From: Meinhardsimonia xiamenensis | Lineage (GTDB): Bacteria > Pseudomonadota > Alphaproteobacteria > Rhodobacterales > Rhodobacteraceae | Direction: 5' to 3' | Assembly: GCF_900102905.1 (NCBI RefSeq) | Contig: NZ_FNFV01000003.1 | Coordinates: forward strand, 403,678 to 467,677 | DNA: 64,000 nucleotides | Part shown: in pieces, positions 40,066 through 47,973 of the stretch | Layout of the letters: the number at the start of each line of letters is the position of its first letter | How positions within the stretch are numbered: position 1 is the stretch's first letter | Notes under the pieces: generated by a model | The model's database searches: none | What the model was told of the DNA's origin: nothing | What the model saw: the letters and a program-made list of their open reading frames with translations, nothing else | Translations under genes and position numbers: made by a program

Positions 40066-40782
40066 TCACCGTGCGGCGCGGCCCTGGGGCAGGGGCTCTT
40101 CGTCGAGCCAGGCACGCAGCGCGCGCAGATCGCTGATGCGGGCGCGGTTGCGCTCGACATTGACGCCGAGGGCGCGCAGTCGCGCGAAGGCGCGCGAGAG
40201 GCTCTCGGGTGTCATGCCCAGACGGGCGGCGATGAGGCTCTTGTCGTAGGGCAGGATGACGATGGCTTCGCGCCCCTCGCTCGGCGCGAGGTCGAGCAGA
40301 AGTTCCGCCACCCGCTCGGGTCCGGTGCGCGCCTTCAGCGTTTCCACCTGCCGCACGAGCTCGTGCAGATGCTGGAATACCTCCGACACGACCGCGATGG
40401 CCGCTTCGGGTTCGCGAACGAGGAGCTGGCGGAAGGCGGCAGCCGGAACCTCGAGCACGCGGCAGTCGGTCGCCGCTTCGGCAGAGACGGGGTAGCTGTC
40501 GCCCCGCAGTGCCACCGGCACGGCGAAGGACGCTCCGGCCGTCATCGTTGCCACCACCGCCTCCGATCCGTTGGCGGCGGTCCGGTAAAGCTTCACCCAG
40601 CCGTCGATCACGAGATAGAAGGCGCTGGCCGGTGCACCCTGCAGGAACATCGTCTGCCCGCGTTCGAACTGAAGAACCCGGCTTCGCGCCAGAAGCCTGC
40701 GGCGCAGGGCTTCGTCAAGCGACGAGAGCAGCGCACAGCGCATGACGGCACGTTGTGTGGCCCGATCGGTTTCGCCCTGCAT
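40066..40782 (-). CDS. Crp/Fnr-family regulator, Dnr/NnrR type
   Basis: 238-aa regulator: cyclic-nucleotide-like sensor domain (about 15-130), dimer helix (about 130-155) and helix-turn-helix with LIAARLGMTPESLSRAFARL. The E-S-x-x-R recognition pattern predicts binding to TTGAC-N4-GTCAA boxes. There is no N-terminal four-Cys cluster (only Cys16), so it is not an oxygen-sensing FNR; the NO-responsive Dnr/NnrR group fits. It lies upstream of the oxidase-like operon on the same strand and is the obvious candidate to act at both boxes in this window. Confidence 0.88.
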   Translation of the reverse strand: MQGETDRATQRAVMRCALLSSLDEALRRRLLARSRVLQFERGQTMFLQGAPASAFYLVIDGWVKLYRTAANGSEAVVATMTAGASFAVPVALRGDSYPVSAEAATDCRVLEVPAAAFRQLLVREPEAAIAVVSEVFQHLHELVRQVETLKARTGPERVAELLLDLAPSEGREAIVILPYDKSLIAARLGMTPESLSRAFARLRALGVNVERNRARISDLRALRAWLDEEPLPQGRAAR

Positions 40783-40925
40783 CCGTCCCTTTCGCCGCCG
40801 GTGTCGAGGAAGCCCGAGGCTCCCGCGGTGGCCCCGCTGCCAGATGTCGCCGCGCTGAACCTAGCCTGCGATGGTCCGCGTTGGCAACACGGCCCGGCCT
40901 GGCCCGCCCCTGGGTGTCCCTGCTG

Positions 40926-42026
40926 TCAGGCGCGCGGGGGCCGACATGCGGGCAACGGCACGAGGTGATTGTCCCATGCCGCGCCGTGGCGCGCGAGCGG
41001 CCGGGCCTTGCCGCCGGCAATCGCGATGACGCCGCCGAGCCCGTCGGTGGCCAGAAGCCCCGAGGCGCCGGCGGCGAGCCCGCAGATGTCGGCCCGCGCC
41101 AGCGCGCCCAGGAACGTGCCGTCCGGCGCGAAGCGCTGCAGCCTGCCGCCGCGCGGGGAGGTGATGGCGACCTCCTCGCCACCGGCCGCGAAGGCGACGC
41201 TGCCGGCGTAGCCGCGCATCGCCAGGAGCTCGGGCAAGGGCGGCTCGGCCAAGAGCGGCGGCGCCCCGCGGCGGTGCAGCCCCAGAAGCGGCGGTGCCTC
41301 CTCGGGCGCCCCCTGCCACTGCATGGCGAAGGCCACCAGCCCGTCACCGCGCACGGCGAGATGGCGGATGGAGTTCCTGTGCAGCGCATCGTCGAGCTCG
41401 ACGCGCTCCTCGAGCCTGCCGGTAAGGCCGAGATAGGCGAGGTTCGGGCGCATGCTGTCGATGTTCAGCTTGCGCCGGTCGGCCGGATCGGTGGCGATGC
41501 CGCCATTGGCGACCACCAGAGTCGCGCCGTCAGGCATCAGGCACAGCTCATGCGGGCCGATGCCGTGGGTGGAAAACTCGCCGGCGCGCCGGTAGCCTGC
41601 TGCCACGTCCCAGACGCCGACGCGGCCTTCGCTCGTCTCCGAGACCTGCTCGCTGGTGAACAGCAGCGCCCCGTCGGCGGCAAAGGTGCCATGGCCGTTG
41701 AAGTGCCGCCCGGGCGGTGGCGCGAGGCGCTGCAGAACCCGGCCCCGCGCGCAGTCGAGCACCAGCGCGAACCGGCCGGGCCGGCGCGCGAAGACGATCG
41801 CCTCGGCGCGGTCGGGATGGGCGGCGCCGGCATGGCCGCGCGCGGGCAGATCGACGCGGAAGGTGACGGCGCCGCCGGCCTCAATGCCATAGAGGGCGAA
41901 GCGGCCGTCGATGTCGCGCGCGGCGGCCAGATGCGTGGGGCTGCCCGCCGCAGCCCAGGAAAGCGGCGGCGCGGCTGCGGCGCCGATGGCGGCCAGCGAG
42001 GCGAGGAATGCGCGGCGCGTGGTCAT
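40926..42026 (-). CDS. DUF1513 beta-propeller protein (IrpD-like)
   Basis: Exported 366-aa protein with a Tat-like N-terminus (RRAFLASLAAIGAA) and a predicted seven-bladed propeller. Typical DUF1513 stretches are FNGHGTFAADGALLFTSE and GIGPHELCLMPDG, with several His that may bind metal or heme. It is the last gene of the imelysin iron operon, 3 bp after the second imelysin gene. Family function is unknown; conserved linkage suggests periplasmic iron handling. Confidence 0.88.
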   Translation of the reverse strand: MTTRRAFLASLAAIGAAAAPPLSWAAAGSPTHLAAARDIDGRFALYGIEAGGAVTFRVDLPARGHAGAAHPDRAEAIVFARRPGRFALVLDCARGRVLQRLAPPPGRHFNGHGTFAADGALLFTSEQVSETSEGRVGVWDVAAGYRRAGEFSTHGIGPHELCLMPDGATLVVANGGIATDPADRRKLNIDSMRPNLAYLGLTGRLEERVELDDALHRNSIRHLAVRGDGLVAFAMQWQGAPEEAPPLLGLHRRGAPPLLAEPPLPELLAMRGYAGSVAFAAGGEEVAITSPRGGRLQRFAPDGTFLGALARADICGLAAGASGLLATDGLGGVIAIAGGKARPLARHGAAWDNHLVPLPACRPPRA

Positions 42027-42029
42027 GTC

Positions 42030-43016
42030 TCAGTCTCCATCCTGGGCGTTGAAGCCGGCAGTGAGCCCGAGGCGGCTGCCGATCTCGGCCTCGATGGCGG
42101 ATTTGAGGGCGCGGACCGCCTGCTGAAGGATCTCCAGCCGCAACCGCGCCACCGGATCGGTGATGTCCTGAAAGGCAGGGTCGGTGATCGCTGCGGCGGC
42201 CTCCCGCACCCGCGCGAGTGCCGCGTCCGACCGGGGCAGGGGGGTGTCGGCGAGGGCGGTGGCAAGAGCGTGCGCGGATTCGCTTGCCAGAAGCGCATTG
42301 CGCAGCGAGCGGCCCGAGCGCCACGCCTCCGCCAGACGGGGGCGGGGGCGCTCGAAGCTGCCGAGCGGGCGGCCGAGGCGCTGCCCGGCGGTGAACTCGA
42401 GGCTCGCGATCACCTGGGTGTAGAGCGCGCGCATGGCCTCGGCCGGGGTGAGAAAGGTCGCGTTGCCGGGGCTGCCGGCATTGCGCAGGAGCGGCGCGAA
42501 CTCCTCGCGCCAGCCGCGCTCGAGCGCCTGCGCCTGGGCGGCGAGATCGGCGGTGATGGCGCGCGCCAGCGTGCAGGAATAATCGCCCTGATCGTAGCGC
42601 GCGAATTCGGGGTCGTGGATGAGCATCTCGAGGGCAAACAGCCCGCGCGCGGCGATGGAGACGGTCGCGAAGGTGGCCGGGTCGCGCGCCACCGGGTCGC
42701 GGGCGGCGATCAGCCCGGCCAGGGCGCGGCGGGTGAAGCCGCGCGGATCGGGCCAGAAGGCGACCGACAAGGCACCGGTCTCGGACGGGCCAAGTCGGAT
42801 GTCTCCCACTGCCATCCAGGCATCGAAGGCGGCGTGAAAGGGCGCGTGCAGCGTCGAAGCCCTGCAATCGGCGCGGGCGGCCTCGCCAAGCGCGCCCGCC
42901 GCCACGGCGAAGCGCGCGAAGCCGGGCAGGATGTGCGCATCAAGCGCCCGGTCGACGCCCGCGCGGTCAGGCAGGGCGGCAAGGACGAGAAGGAAGACGG
43001 CGGTCAGATGTCTCAC
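42030..43016 (-). CDS. Imelysin-family periplasmic protein, second copy (degenerate metal motif)
   Basis: 328-aa exported helical protein of the imelysin (peptidase M75-like) family. GTG 43016 overlaps the upstream stop (GTGA). The family's GxHxxE metal motif is replaced by GLFALE near residue 103, as usual for the second imelysin in these operons, so it is probably not an insulin-cleaving-type metallopeptidase but a binding protein. It works in the same operon as IrpA, the di-heme oxidoreductase and DUF1513. Confidence 0.85.
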   Translation of the reverse strand: MRHLTAVFLLVLAALPDRAGVDRALDAHILPGFARFAVAAGALGEAARADCRASTLHAPFHAAFDAWMAVGDIRLGPSETGALSVAFWPDPRGFTRRALAGLIAARDPVARDPATFATVSIAARGLFALEMLIHDPEFARYDQGDYSCTLARAITADLAAQAQALERGWREEFAPLLRNAGSPGNATFLTPAEAMRALYTQVIASLEFTAGQRLGRPLGSFERPRPRLAEAWRSGRSLRNALLASESAHALATALADTPLPRSDAALARVREAAAAITDPAFQDITDPVARLRLEILQQAVRALKSAIEAEIGSRLGLTAGFNAQDGD

Positions 43017-44581
43017 AGGCTCTCCAGGAACTTGATCAGCGCCGCCCGGTCCTCGGGCGGCATGGTCACCACGCGGTCGCGCGCCTCCTGCGCCTCGCCC
43101 CCATGCCAGAGGATGGCCTCGAGCAGCGAGCGCGCCCGTCCGTCGTGCAGGAAATAGCTGTGGCCCGAAACGGTGGGCGTGAGCCCGATGCCCCACAGGG
43201 GCGGCGTGCGCCATTCGCGCCCATCCGCCCGGCCCTCGGGGCGGTTGTCGGCCAGCCCCGGCCCCATGTCATGCAGCAAGAGGTCGGTATAGGGCCAGAT
43301 CAGCTGGAAGCTCGCCGGATTGTCGTCGGCCAGCCGGTGGGTGACGAATTTCGGCCTGTGGCAGGCCGGACAGCCGGTCTCGTAGAAGACCTGCCGGCCG
43401 CGCAGCACCTGCGGATCGTCCACGTCGCGCCGCGCCGGCACGGCGAGGGTGCGGCTGTAGAAGGCGACGAGGGCGAGGCTCTGCTCGTCGATCTCGAATC
43501 CGCCCTGTTCGGCGTCATCGCCATGGATCGCTTGGCGGCAGGCCACCTGCGCCTCGGTGCACTCGCCCCACGGCTCGGGATAGAGCGGGTTCGAGATGCC
43601 GATGTCACCGGAGAATGCCGCCGCCGTCTGGTCGAGCACCGTGGGCTGGCCCGCCTTCCAGCCGAAGCGGCCGAGCATGGGCCGGCCATGCGCGTGCGAC
43701 CAGACCACCTGCGGGCGGCCGGAGATGCCGTCGCCGTCGGCGTCATCGGGGTCGGCCAGCGCGAGGATGTCCTCGGTGGGGATCGCCTCGAGAAGCCCCA
43801 TCCCGATCATCTGCGGCGCCACGCGCGGGCTCAGCATCGCCTGGGGATGCAGCGGGCCATAGCCGAGGTCGGCGGCGGTATAGCTGGGCGCGCGCAGATG
43901 CGCGACCTCGCCGCCCGAAAGCGGCACCTCGATTTCCTCGTAGCTGACCTCGAGGCGGTATTCGGCGGGGATGCCGGGCAGGCTGAAATCCTGCAGCTGC
44001 CCGCCATACACCGGGTCGGGCGCGGTGGGGTGCGTGCCCTCGATATAGGCCGCGATCTCGTCGGCCGCGGCCTCGGTGTCGGTTGCCGGGATCGACACGC
44101 GCAGGAACATCGACACGGCGCTGTCACCGGGGCCTTCGGGCGGGTGGCCGCGCCCGTCCTTCAGATGGCAGCGCTGGCAGGAGCGGGCGTTGAACAGCGG
44201 CCCGAGCCCGTCGGAGGCGATGGTGGAGGAGGGCGCCGAGACCCACACGCGGCGGAACAGCCCGTTGCCGACGCGGAAGTCGAGCTCCTGAGCGAAGCTG
44301 AGGTTCGCGGCGGGCTGCGAGAAGGCGTCGGCGGTGGGGCGCGCGCGCACGGTCTGCGCGCCGGCCGGGTTGGCCTCGAAGGGCCAGGGCGCGGAGAAAT
44401 CCGTGGGCGGCGCGGTCACCGCCTGGACGCGCGCGCGCTCCTCCTCGGTGCGGGGGATGATGTCGAGGTGAACGTCGCTGAGCGCCGCCCAGGTCGCGGA
44501 GACAGGCTGCAGAGGGGCAGGCTCGGTGGAATGGGCAGGCTCGGTCGCGGCCGGGCCGGCGAGCGCGCCAAGGGTGGCCAT
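43013..44581 (-). CDS. Di-heme oxidoreductase (DUF1111, thiol-oxidoreductase-like), start uncertain
   Basis: Periplasmic c-type cytochrome of the DUF1111 family, related to MauG-type peroxidases. 522 aa counted from ATG 44581. Two heme motifs: CQRCH (in ARSCQRCHLKDG) and CPACH (GCPACHRPKF). The annotated ATG has no ribosome site and cuts into the hydrophobic part of the signal peptide. A better-placed ATG at 44631 (MTTRRRR) is out of frame by one base in a CGG-rich tract. Adding one base there would give a full signal peptide. Either the assembly has a 1-nt error or the gene is frameshifted. Partner of the imelysins. Confidence 0.85.
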   Translation of the reverse strand: MATLGALAGPAATEPAHSTEPAPLQPVSATWAALSDVHLDIIPRTEEERARVQAVTAPPTDFSAPWPFEANPAGAQTVRARPTADAFSQPAANLSFAQELDFRVGNGLFRRVWVSAPSSTIASDGLGPLFNARSCQRCHLKDGRGHPPEGPGDSAVSMFLRVSIPATDTEAAADEIAAYIEGTHPTAPDPVYGGQLQDFSLPGIPAEYRLEVSYEEIEVPLSGGEVAHLRAPSYTAADLGYGPLHPQAMLSPRVAPQMIGMGLLEAIPTEDILALADPDDADGDGISGRPQVVWSHAHGRPMLGRFGWKAGQPTVLDQTAAAFSGDIGISNPLYPEPWGECTEAQVACRQAIHGDDAEQGGFEIDEQSLALVAFYSRTLAVPARRDVDDPQVLRGRQVFYETGCPACHRPKFVTHRLADDNPASFQLIWPYTDLLLHDMGPGLADNRPEGRADGREWRTPPLWGIGLTPTVSGHSYFLHDGRARSLLEAILWHGGEAQEARDRVVTMPPEDRAALIKFLESL

Positions 44582-44636
44582 GAGCGCGAGGAGCGCGCCG
44601 GCGGCTGCCGCCGCCGGCGCCGGGTGGTCATCGCGC

Positions 44637-45122
44637 CTATTCGGCCTCGTCCATCGTCGAGGCGTTGAGCTGGGCGTAGCGTTCGGCGCCGATCCTGTCG
44701 TGCAGCGCCAGCTGGGTTTCGAGAAAGTCGATGTGGCCTTCCTCATCGGCGAGCAGCTCCTCGAAGAGTTCCTTCGTCACCCAGTCGCCGACCGAGGCGC
44801 AGTATTCGCGCGCCTCCTTGTAGAGCGCCCGCGCCTCGTGCTCGGCGGCAAGATCGCACTCGAGCGTCTCGCGCGGGGTCTGGCCGGTGCGGATGGGGTC
44901 GAGTTTCTGAAGGTTGGGATGACCTTCGAGAAAGATGATCCGCTCCATGATCTTGTCGGCGTGATGCATCTCCTCGATCGATTCGGCGCGGCTCTTTTTG
45001 GCCATGTGGCCGAGGCCCCAGTCCTGCTGCAGCTTGTAGTGCAGCCAGTACTGGCTGATCGCGGTGAGTTCACTTCTGAGCGCGCGGTTGAGATAGTCGA
45101 TGACCTTCGGATCGCCTTTCAT
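44637..45122 (-). CDS. bfr: Bacterioferritin
   Basis: 161-aa iron-storage subunit with a four-helix ferritin fold. Ferroxidase ligands are visible in [16 protein letters not shown] (Glu near 18), [15 protein letters not shown] (E..HxxH-type, Glu and His near 51-54), and [20 protein letters not shown]. The heme-binding Met is in the MERI stretch. It assembles as a 24-mer storing Fe(III). Directly downstream of, and partly overlapping, bfd, and embedded in the imelysin operon. Confidence 0.95.
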   Translation of the reverse strand: MKGDPKVIDYLNRALRSELTAISQYWLHYKLQQDWGLGHMAKKSRAESIEEMHHADKIMERIIFLEGHPNLQKLDPIRTGQTPRETLECDLAAEHEARALYKEAREYCASVGDWVTKELFEELLADEEGHIDFLETQLALHDRIGAERYAQLNASTMDEAE

Positions 45123-45363
45123 CTGCCTTCTCCTGTGTTGCCGCGCGGGAATTTCCGCGCAGTTGCATGGGTACTGCGAGGTTCTCGTTTCTACGCATGG
45201 TTTCCACGAAAAGCGAGATGCAACCGCCACAATCGGCGGCCTTTCCGAGGGCACGGTAGATCTTGCGGGGGGTGATGATCGCCTCCGGGTCGGCGGCGCG
45301 CATCCAGTCGATGGCGCGGTTGATGTCGTCGTCGGTGATGCTGTTGCAGTGGCAGATGATCAT
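45070..45363 (-). CDS. bfd: Bacterioferritin-associated ferredoxin
   Basis: [2Fe-2S] protein that reduces bacterioferritin to release iron. Cluster ligands are CHC at the N-terminus (MIICHCNSI) and CGGC ([11 protein letters not shown]), the CxC...CxxC pattern of Bfd. 97 aa, longer than the usual 60-70: the last about 18 residues are encoded within the bfr start region (53-bp overlap) and may be a non-functional tail. ATG 45363; an in-frame GTG two codons upstream is possible. Confidence 0.88.
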   Translation of the reverse strand: MIICHCNSITDDDINRAIDWMRAADPEAIITPRKIYRALGKAADCGGCISLFVETMRRNENLAVPMQLRGNSRAATQEKADERRSEGHRLSQPRAQK

Positions 45364-45448
45364 GGGCACGGCCTGCGGGAGCGGGTTGGATTGCGGTTCG
45401 GGGCGGGTGGGGGAGGCGGGTCACGCCTGCACCCCGCCCCGCCGCGGG

Positions 45449-46714
45449 CTACTGGAAGACGGCCGAGGGGTTGTCGAGGCTGTCCGAACCCTCGATCGTG
45501 ACGCCCCCGAGGGCGAGGGCATCGACCACCCGCTCGATGGAACGGGTCTGATCGATCAGCGCCTCGACGGCCTCCATGATCAGCCGCTCGCCGTTCGCGT
45601 TGCCGCGCGCGAGCATCTGGTCATAGGCGTGGCCCGCCTCGGCGACGGTCTTGATCTTCAGGAGCGCCAGCACCGAGGCATCGAGGCGGGCGCGCATCTC
45701 GGCATCGAGAGCAGGGTCGGCTTCGGCCACGAGATCGGCTAGCGACGGGCCCGCGACGCGCCGCCCGTCAATGCCGACATATTCGCCGAGGTACACGTTG
45801 CGGATGCCGAGCCCGTCGTAGAAGTGGCTGTTGTGGGTGTTGTCGGAGAAGCAGTCGTGTTCCTCCTCGGGGTCGTTGAGCATCAGGCCGAGCCGCATGC
45901 GCTCGCCGGCAAGCTCGCCGTAGGAAAGCGACCCCATTCCGGTGACCATGGCCCGCAGCCCGGCGGTGGCGTCGGCCTGAACGGCGGCGCGCGCCGCGCC
46001 CCCCTCGGCCCATTGCGCCGCCATCCATTCGAGGTCCTCGACCAGAAGATCGGTGGCGACCCTGAGATATTCCGCGCGCCGGTCGCAATTGCCGTGGGTG
46101 CAGGCCTCGCCGCGCGCGTAGTCGGTCCAGGGCCGGTTGCCGGCGCCCGGGGCATGGCCGTTCAGATCCTGTCCCCAGAGCAGGAACTCGATCGCGTGGT
46201 AGCCGGTGGCCACATTTGCCTCGATCCCGTCGGCCTCGTGGAGAACCTCGCGCAGAAGCTCGGGCGTGATGCGGCTGGCGTCGATCTCCCGGCCCGACAA
46301 CGTGAAGCGCGGGTGCGCGATCACGTTGAGCCCGCCGAGGGGGTTCTCGTCGCTTGGCCCCGCGTCCCCCTCGACATAGTCGATCAGCCCCTCGTCGAGC
46401 GGCCAGGCGTTCACGCGGCCTTCCCAGTCGTCGACGATCGGGTTTCCGAAGCGAAACACCTCGGTCTGCTGGTAGGGCACCCGGGCGCGGATCCACGCCG
46501 CGCGGGCAGCCTGCATCGTCTCGGCCGATGGCGCCTCGATCAGCGCCTCGACGGCGCGGCGCAGATCGCGGGCGGCGGCGAGGCTGTCCAGATAGCCCGC
46601 CTCTGCGATGTCGGCATATGTGTCGAGCACCTCGGCGGCCTCGTGCGCGGCCGAGGGTCCGGGGGCCGTGGCTGCCAGCGCGAGGGCGCCGAGGCCAATG
46701 AGGGTGTGCTTCAT
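45449..46714 (-). CDS. Imelysin-family iron-regulated protein (IrpA-like)
   Basis: Exported 421-aa protein of the imelysin/ICMP family, implicated in periplasmic or surface iron acquisition. Sec signal about 1-23. The metal-binding GxHxxE motif is intact (GYHAIEFLLWGQD; H173, E176), and the family's WPLDEGLIDYV and DCFSDNTHNSHFYDGLGI blocks are clear. It is the third gene of the operon beginning with hemP and is separated from bfd by 85 bp. Confidence 0.92.
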   Translation of the reverse strand: MKHTLIGLGALALAATAPGPSAAHEAAEVLDTYADIAEAGYLDSLAAARDLRRAVEALIEAPSAETMQAARAAWIRARVPYQQTEVFRFGNPIVDDWEGRVNAWPLDEGLIDYVEGDAGPSDENPLGGLNVIAHPRFTLSGREIDASRITPELLREVLHEADGIEANVATGYHAIEFLLWGQDLNGHAPGAGNRPWTDYARGEACTHGNCDRRAEYLRVATDLLVEDLEWMAAQWAEGGAARAAVQADATAGLRAMVTGMGSLSYGELAGERMRLGLMLNDPEEEHDCFSDNTHNSHFYDGLGIRNVYLGEYVGIDGRRVAGPSLADLVAEADPALDAEMRARLDASVLALLKIKTVAEAGHAYDQMLARGNANGERLIMEAVEALIDQTRSIERVVDALALGGVTIEGSDSLDNPSAVFQ

Positions 46715-46731
46715 CTCCGATCTTTCCTCTC

Positions 46732-47211
46732 TCAGTGAAGTTGGCGGGCGGTTTTGGGAGCAGCCGCGGCCGCGGGCGTGCCGCGCAGCAGCATGCGCTT
46801 GACCGCAAGGCCGAAATCCCGCAGCGCGGCGACGAGATGGGGCGCCATGTCGGGGCGCACCAGCAGCGTGGCAAGGAGCATCGCATCCTCCCGCTCGCCG
46901 GTGGCCGCTCCCGCGACGAGCGCGGCGAAACAGGCTTCGTCGGCGCCCAGACAGCTGCACCCCGGCTGATGGCGCATCAGCTTGCGACGCCCATGCAGCG
47001 CCAGAATCGTGCAGCCCTCCTCGAGCGCGGCCAGCGCGGCGCGCCCGGCCGAGGCGCCGAGCCCCGTGGCAAGATCGTTCCACACCTGCGACTGACCGCA
47101 TGGGCCCTCGCACCAGAGCCGCAGGTAGAGCACCGCGAGCCCTTCCAGCGGCTCGAGATCCTCGATCCGGCCCACCGGCATGGCGCCGCGGATATTGGCG
47201 TGTTGCGTCAC
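46732..47211 (-). CDS. Cys-rich cytoplasmic protein, unknown
   Basis: 159-aa protein with no signal or membrane helix, beginning at GTG 47211 behind GGGAG. Cysteines are grouped as CEGPC near residue 34 and GCSCLGADEAC near residue 84, which could hold a metal or Fe-S centre. The final 20 residues are Ala-rich. I do not recognise the family. It sits between hemP and irpA, 10 bp and 17 bp away, so it is almost certainly part of the iron operon. Confidence 0.75.
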   Translation of the reverse strand: MTQHANIRGAMPVGRIEDLEPLEGLAVLYLRLWCEGPCGQSQVWNDLATGLGASAGRAALAALEEGCTILALHGRRKLMRHQPGCSCLGADEACFAALVAGAATGEREDAMLLATLLVRPDMAPHLVAALRDFGLAVKRMLLRGTPAAAAAPKTARQLH

Positions 47212-47221
47212 CGGCCGCTCC

Positions 47222-47551
47222 CTACTTTGTCAGGATGAGCTTGCCCGCGCGCGTGATGCGCAGGCTGTAGAGCTGCCCACGGTGCTCGATGAGCGCCAGC
47301 CTGCCGCCCGCGGTGAGCTCTTCGGCCCTGTGGCGCGGCGGCGTGGCGCGGGGTGCGGCGGGCGCGTCACCCTCATCCCCGCTCACGCTGGCCCGTCGCG
47401 CTATGGGGCCGCTCGATCCGGTCGAGCCAGTCGAGGAGCCATTCGATGCCGCCGAACCTTCCTGCTTCTCCGCTGCACAGCAGGTTCCAGATCTCGTCCC
47501 TTCCGAGGGTCCGGCCAGACCGGAGATTCCATGGGGCGGCAGGCTGGTCAT
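47222..47551 (-). CDS. hemP: HemP-domain protein with long N-terminal extension
   Basis: 109-aa protein whose last about 35 residues are the HemP (hemin uptake regulator) module: LTAGGRLALIEHRG, ending in LRITRAGKLILTK. HemP/HmuP proteins are usually about 60 aa; this one carries an extra Ser/Gly/Thr/Pro-rich, probably disordered region (about residues 15-75). HmuP acts as a co-activator of heme-uptake genes in rhizobia. ATG 47551 was chosen. The frame is open further upstream, but the near-palindrome at 47627 is probably promoter. Confidence 0.8.
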   Translation of the reverse strand: MTSLPPHGISGLAGPSEGTRSGTCCAAEKQEGSAASNGSSTGSTGSSGPIARRASVSGDEGDAPAAPRATPPRHRAEELTAGGRLALIEHRGQLYSLRITRAGKLILTK

Positions 47552-47626
47552 GTCGCTCGTCCATCCGCAAGATTCCCGTGGGTGGTCCTGGCTCCTCCGG
47601 CCTGATCGCGGAGTGGCTTGGAGCGT

Positions 47627-47650
47627 GACCAAATTCCTAGTGATTTTGTC
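47627..47650. promoter_or_regulatory. Near-palindrome, candidate iron-responsive operator
   Basis: 24-bp imperfect dyad running from GACCAAAT through a central CTAG to ATTTTGTC, with 9 of 12 positions pairing. It lies 88 bp upstream of the hemP ATG in an AT-rich island, where a promoter is expected. Candidate binders in Rhodobacterales are Irr, RirA, Fur/Mur or IscR; the sequence does not decide between them. Confidence 0.45.
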
Positions 47651-47714
47651 GGATATGTCAACCCGAGTCTTTTGATCGGAAATTGACCGCACCGAGCGCA
47701 CCGACCACCGCCAT

Positions 47715-47755
47715 CACCGGCACCGGCACGGCACCGGCACTGGCACTGGCACCGG
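47715..47755. repeat. Short GGCACC/GGCACT simple repeat
   Basis: About six to seven hexamer-like units (CACCGG, GGCACT) in tandem, imperfect, with one 3-bp slip. Located in the non-coding gap between hemP and dctM. Confidence 0.7.
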
Positions 47756-47973
47756 CGCGGGGCGCGTCATTCGCGCATTCTCCGGGCAAGGCCCGGGAAG
47801 GCTTCCTCCTCCTCGCCCGAGACACATGCCCGCGAAACGGTTGGGCAGCGTGGCCTGCGCCGCGCCGGGGCGCGGGGGCCGCATGTGCCCCCCGCCGTGA
47901 GAGCGGAGCCATGCCTCACCGCCGCGGCGGCGGCCCTCGGCGAGGGCACCGCGCGGGTCCGCCGCCGGCGCGG

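Larger units (their letters stand above)
47552..47973. other. Intergenic region between hemP and a TRAP operon
   Basis: About 420 bp with no convincing gene. It holds the presumed hemP promoter (an AT-rich island at about 47625-47695 in otherwise GC-rich DNA), a short simple repeat at 47715-47755, and GC-rich sequence running to the dctM stop. Both flanking genes are on the minus strand, so this is also where the preceding TRAP transcript should end. I see no clear T-tailed terminator. Confidence 0.6.

Noticed and set aside
47655..47700. TTGAC/GTCAA half-sites near 47657 and 47694 as another FNR box
   Set aside because: The halves are about 30 bp apart rather than separated by 4 bp, so they cannot form one box.
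47715..47755. GGCACC repeat as a CRISPR or iteron array
   Set aside because: Units are 6 bp with no spacers and no replication or cas genes nearby; it is a simple sequence repeat.
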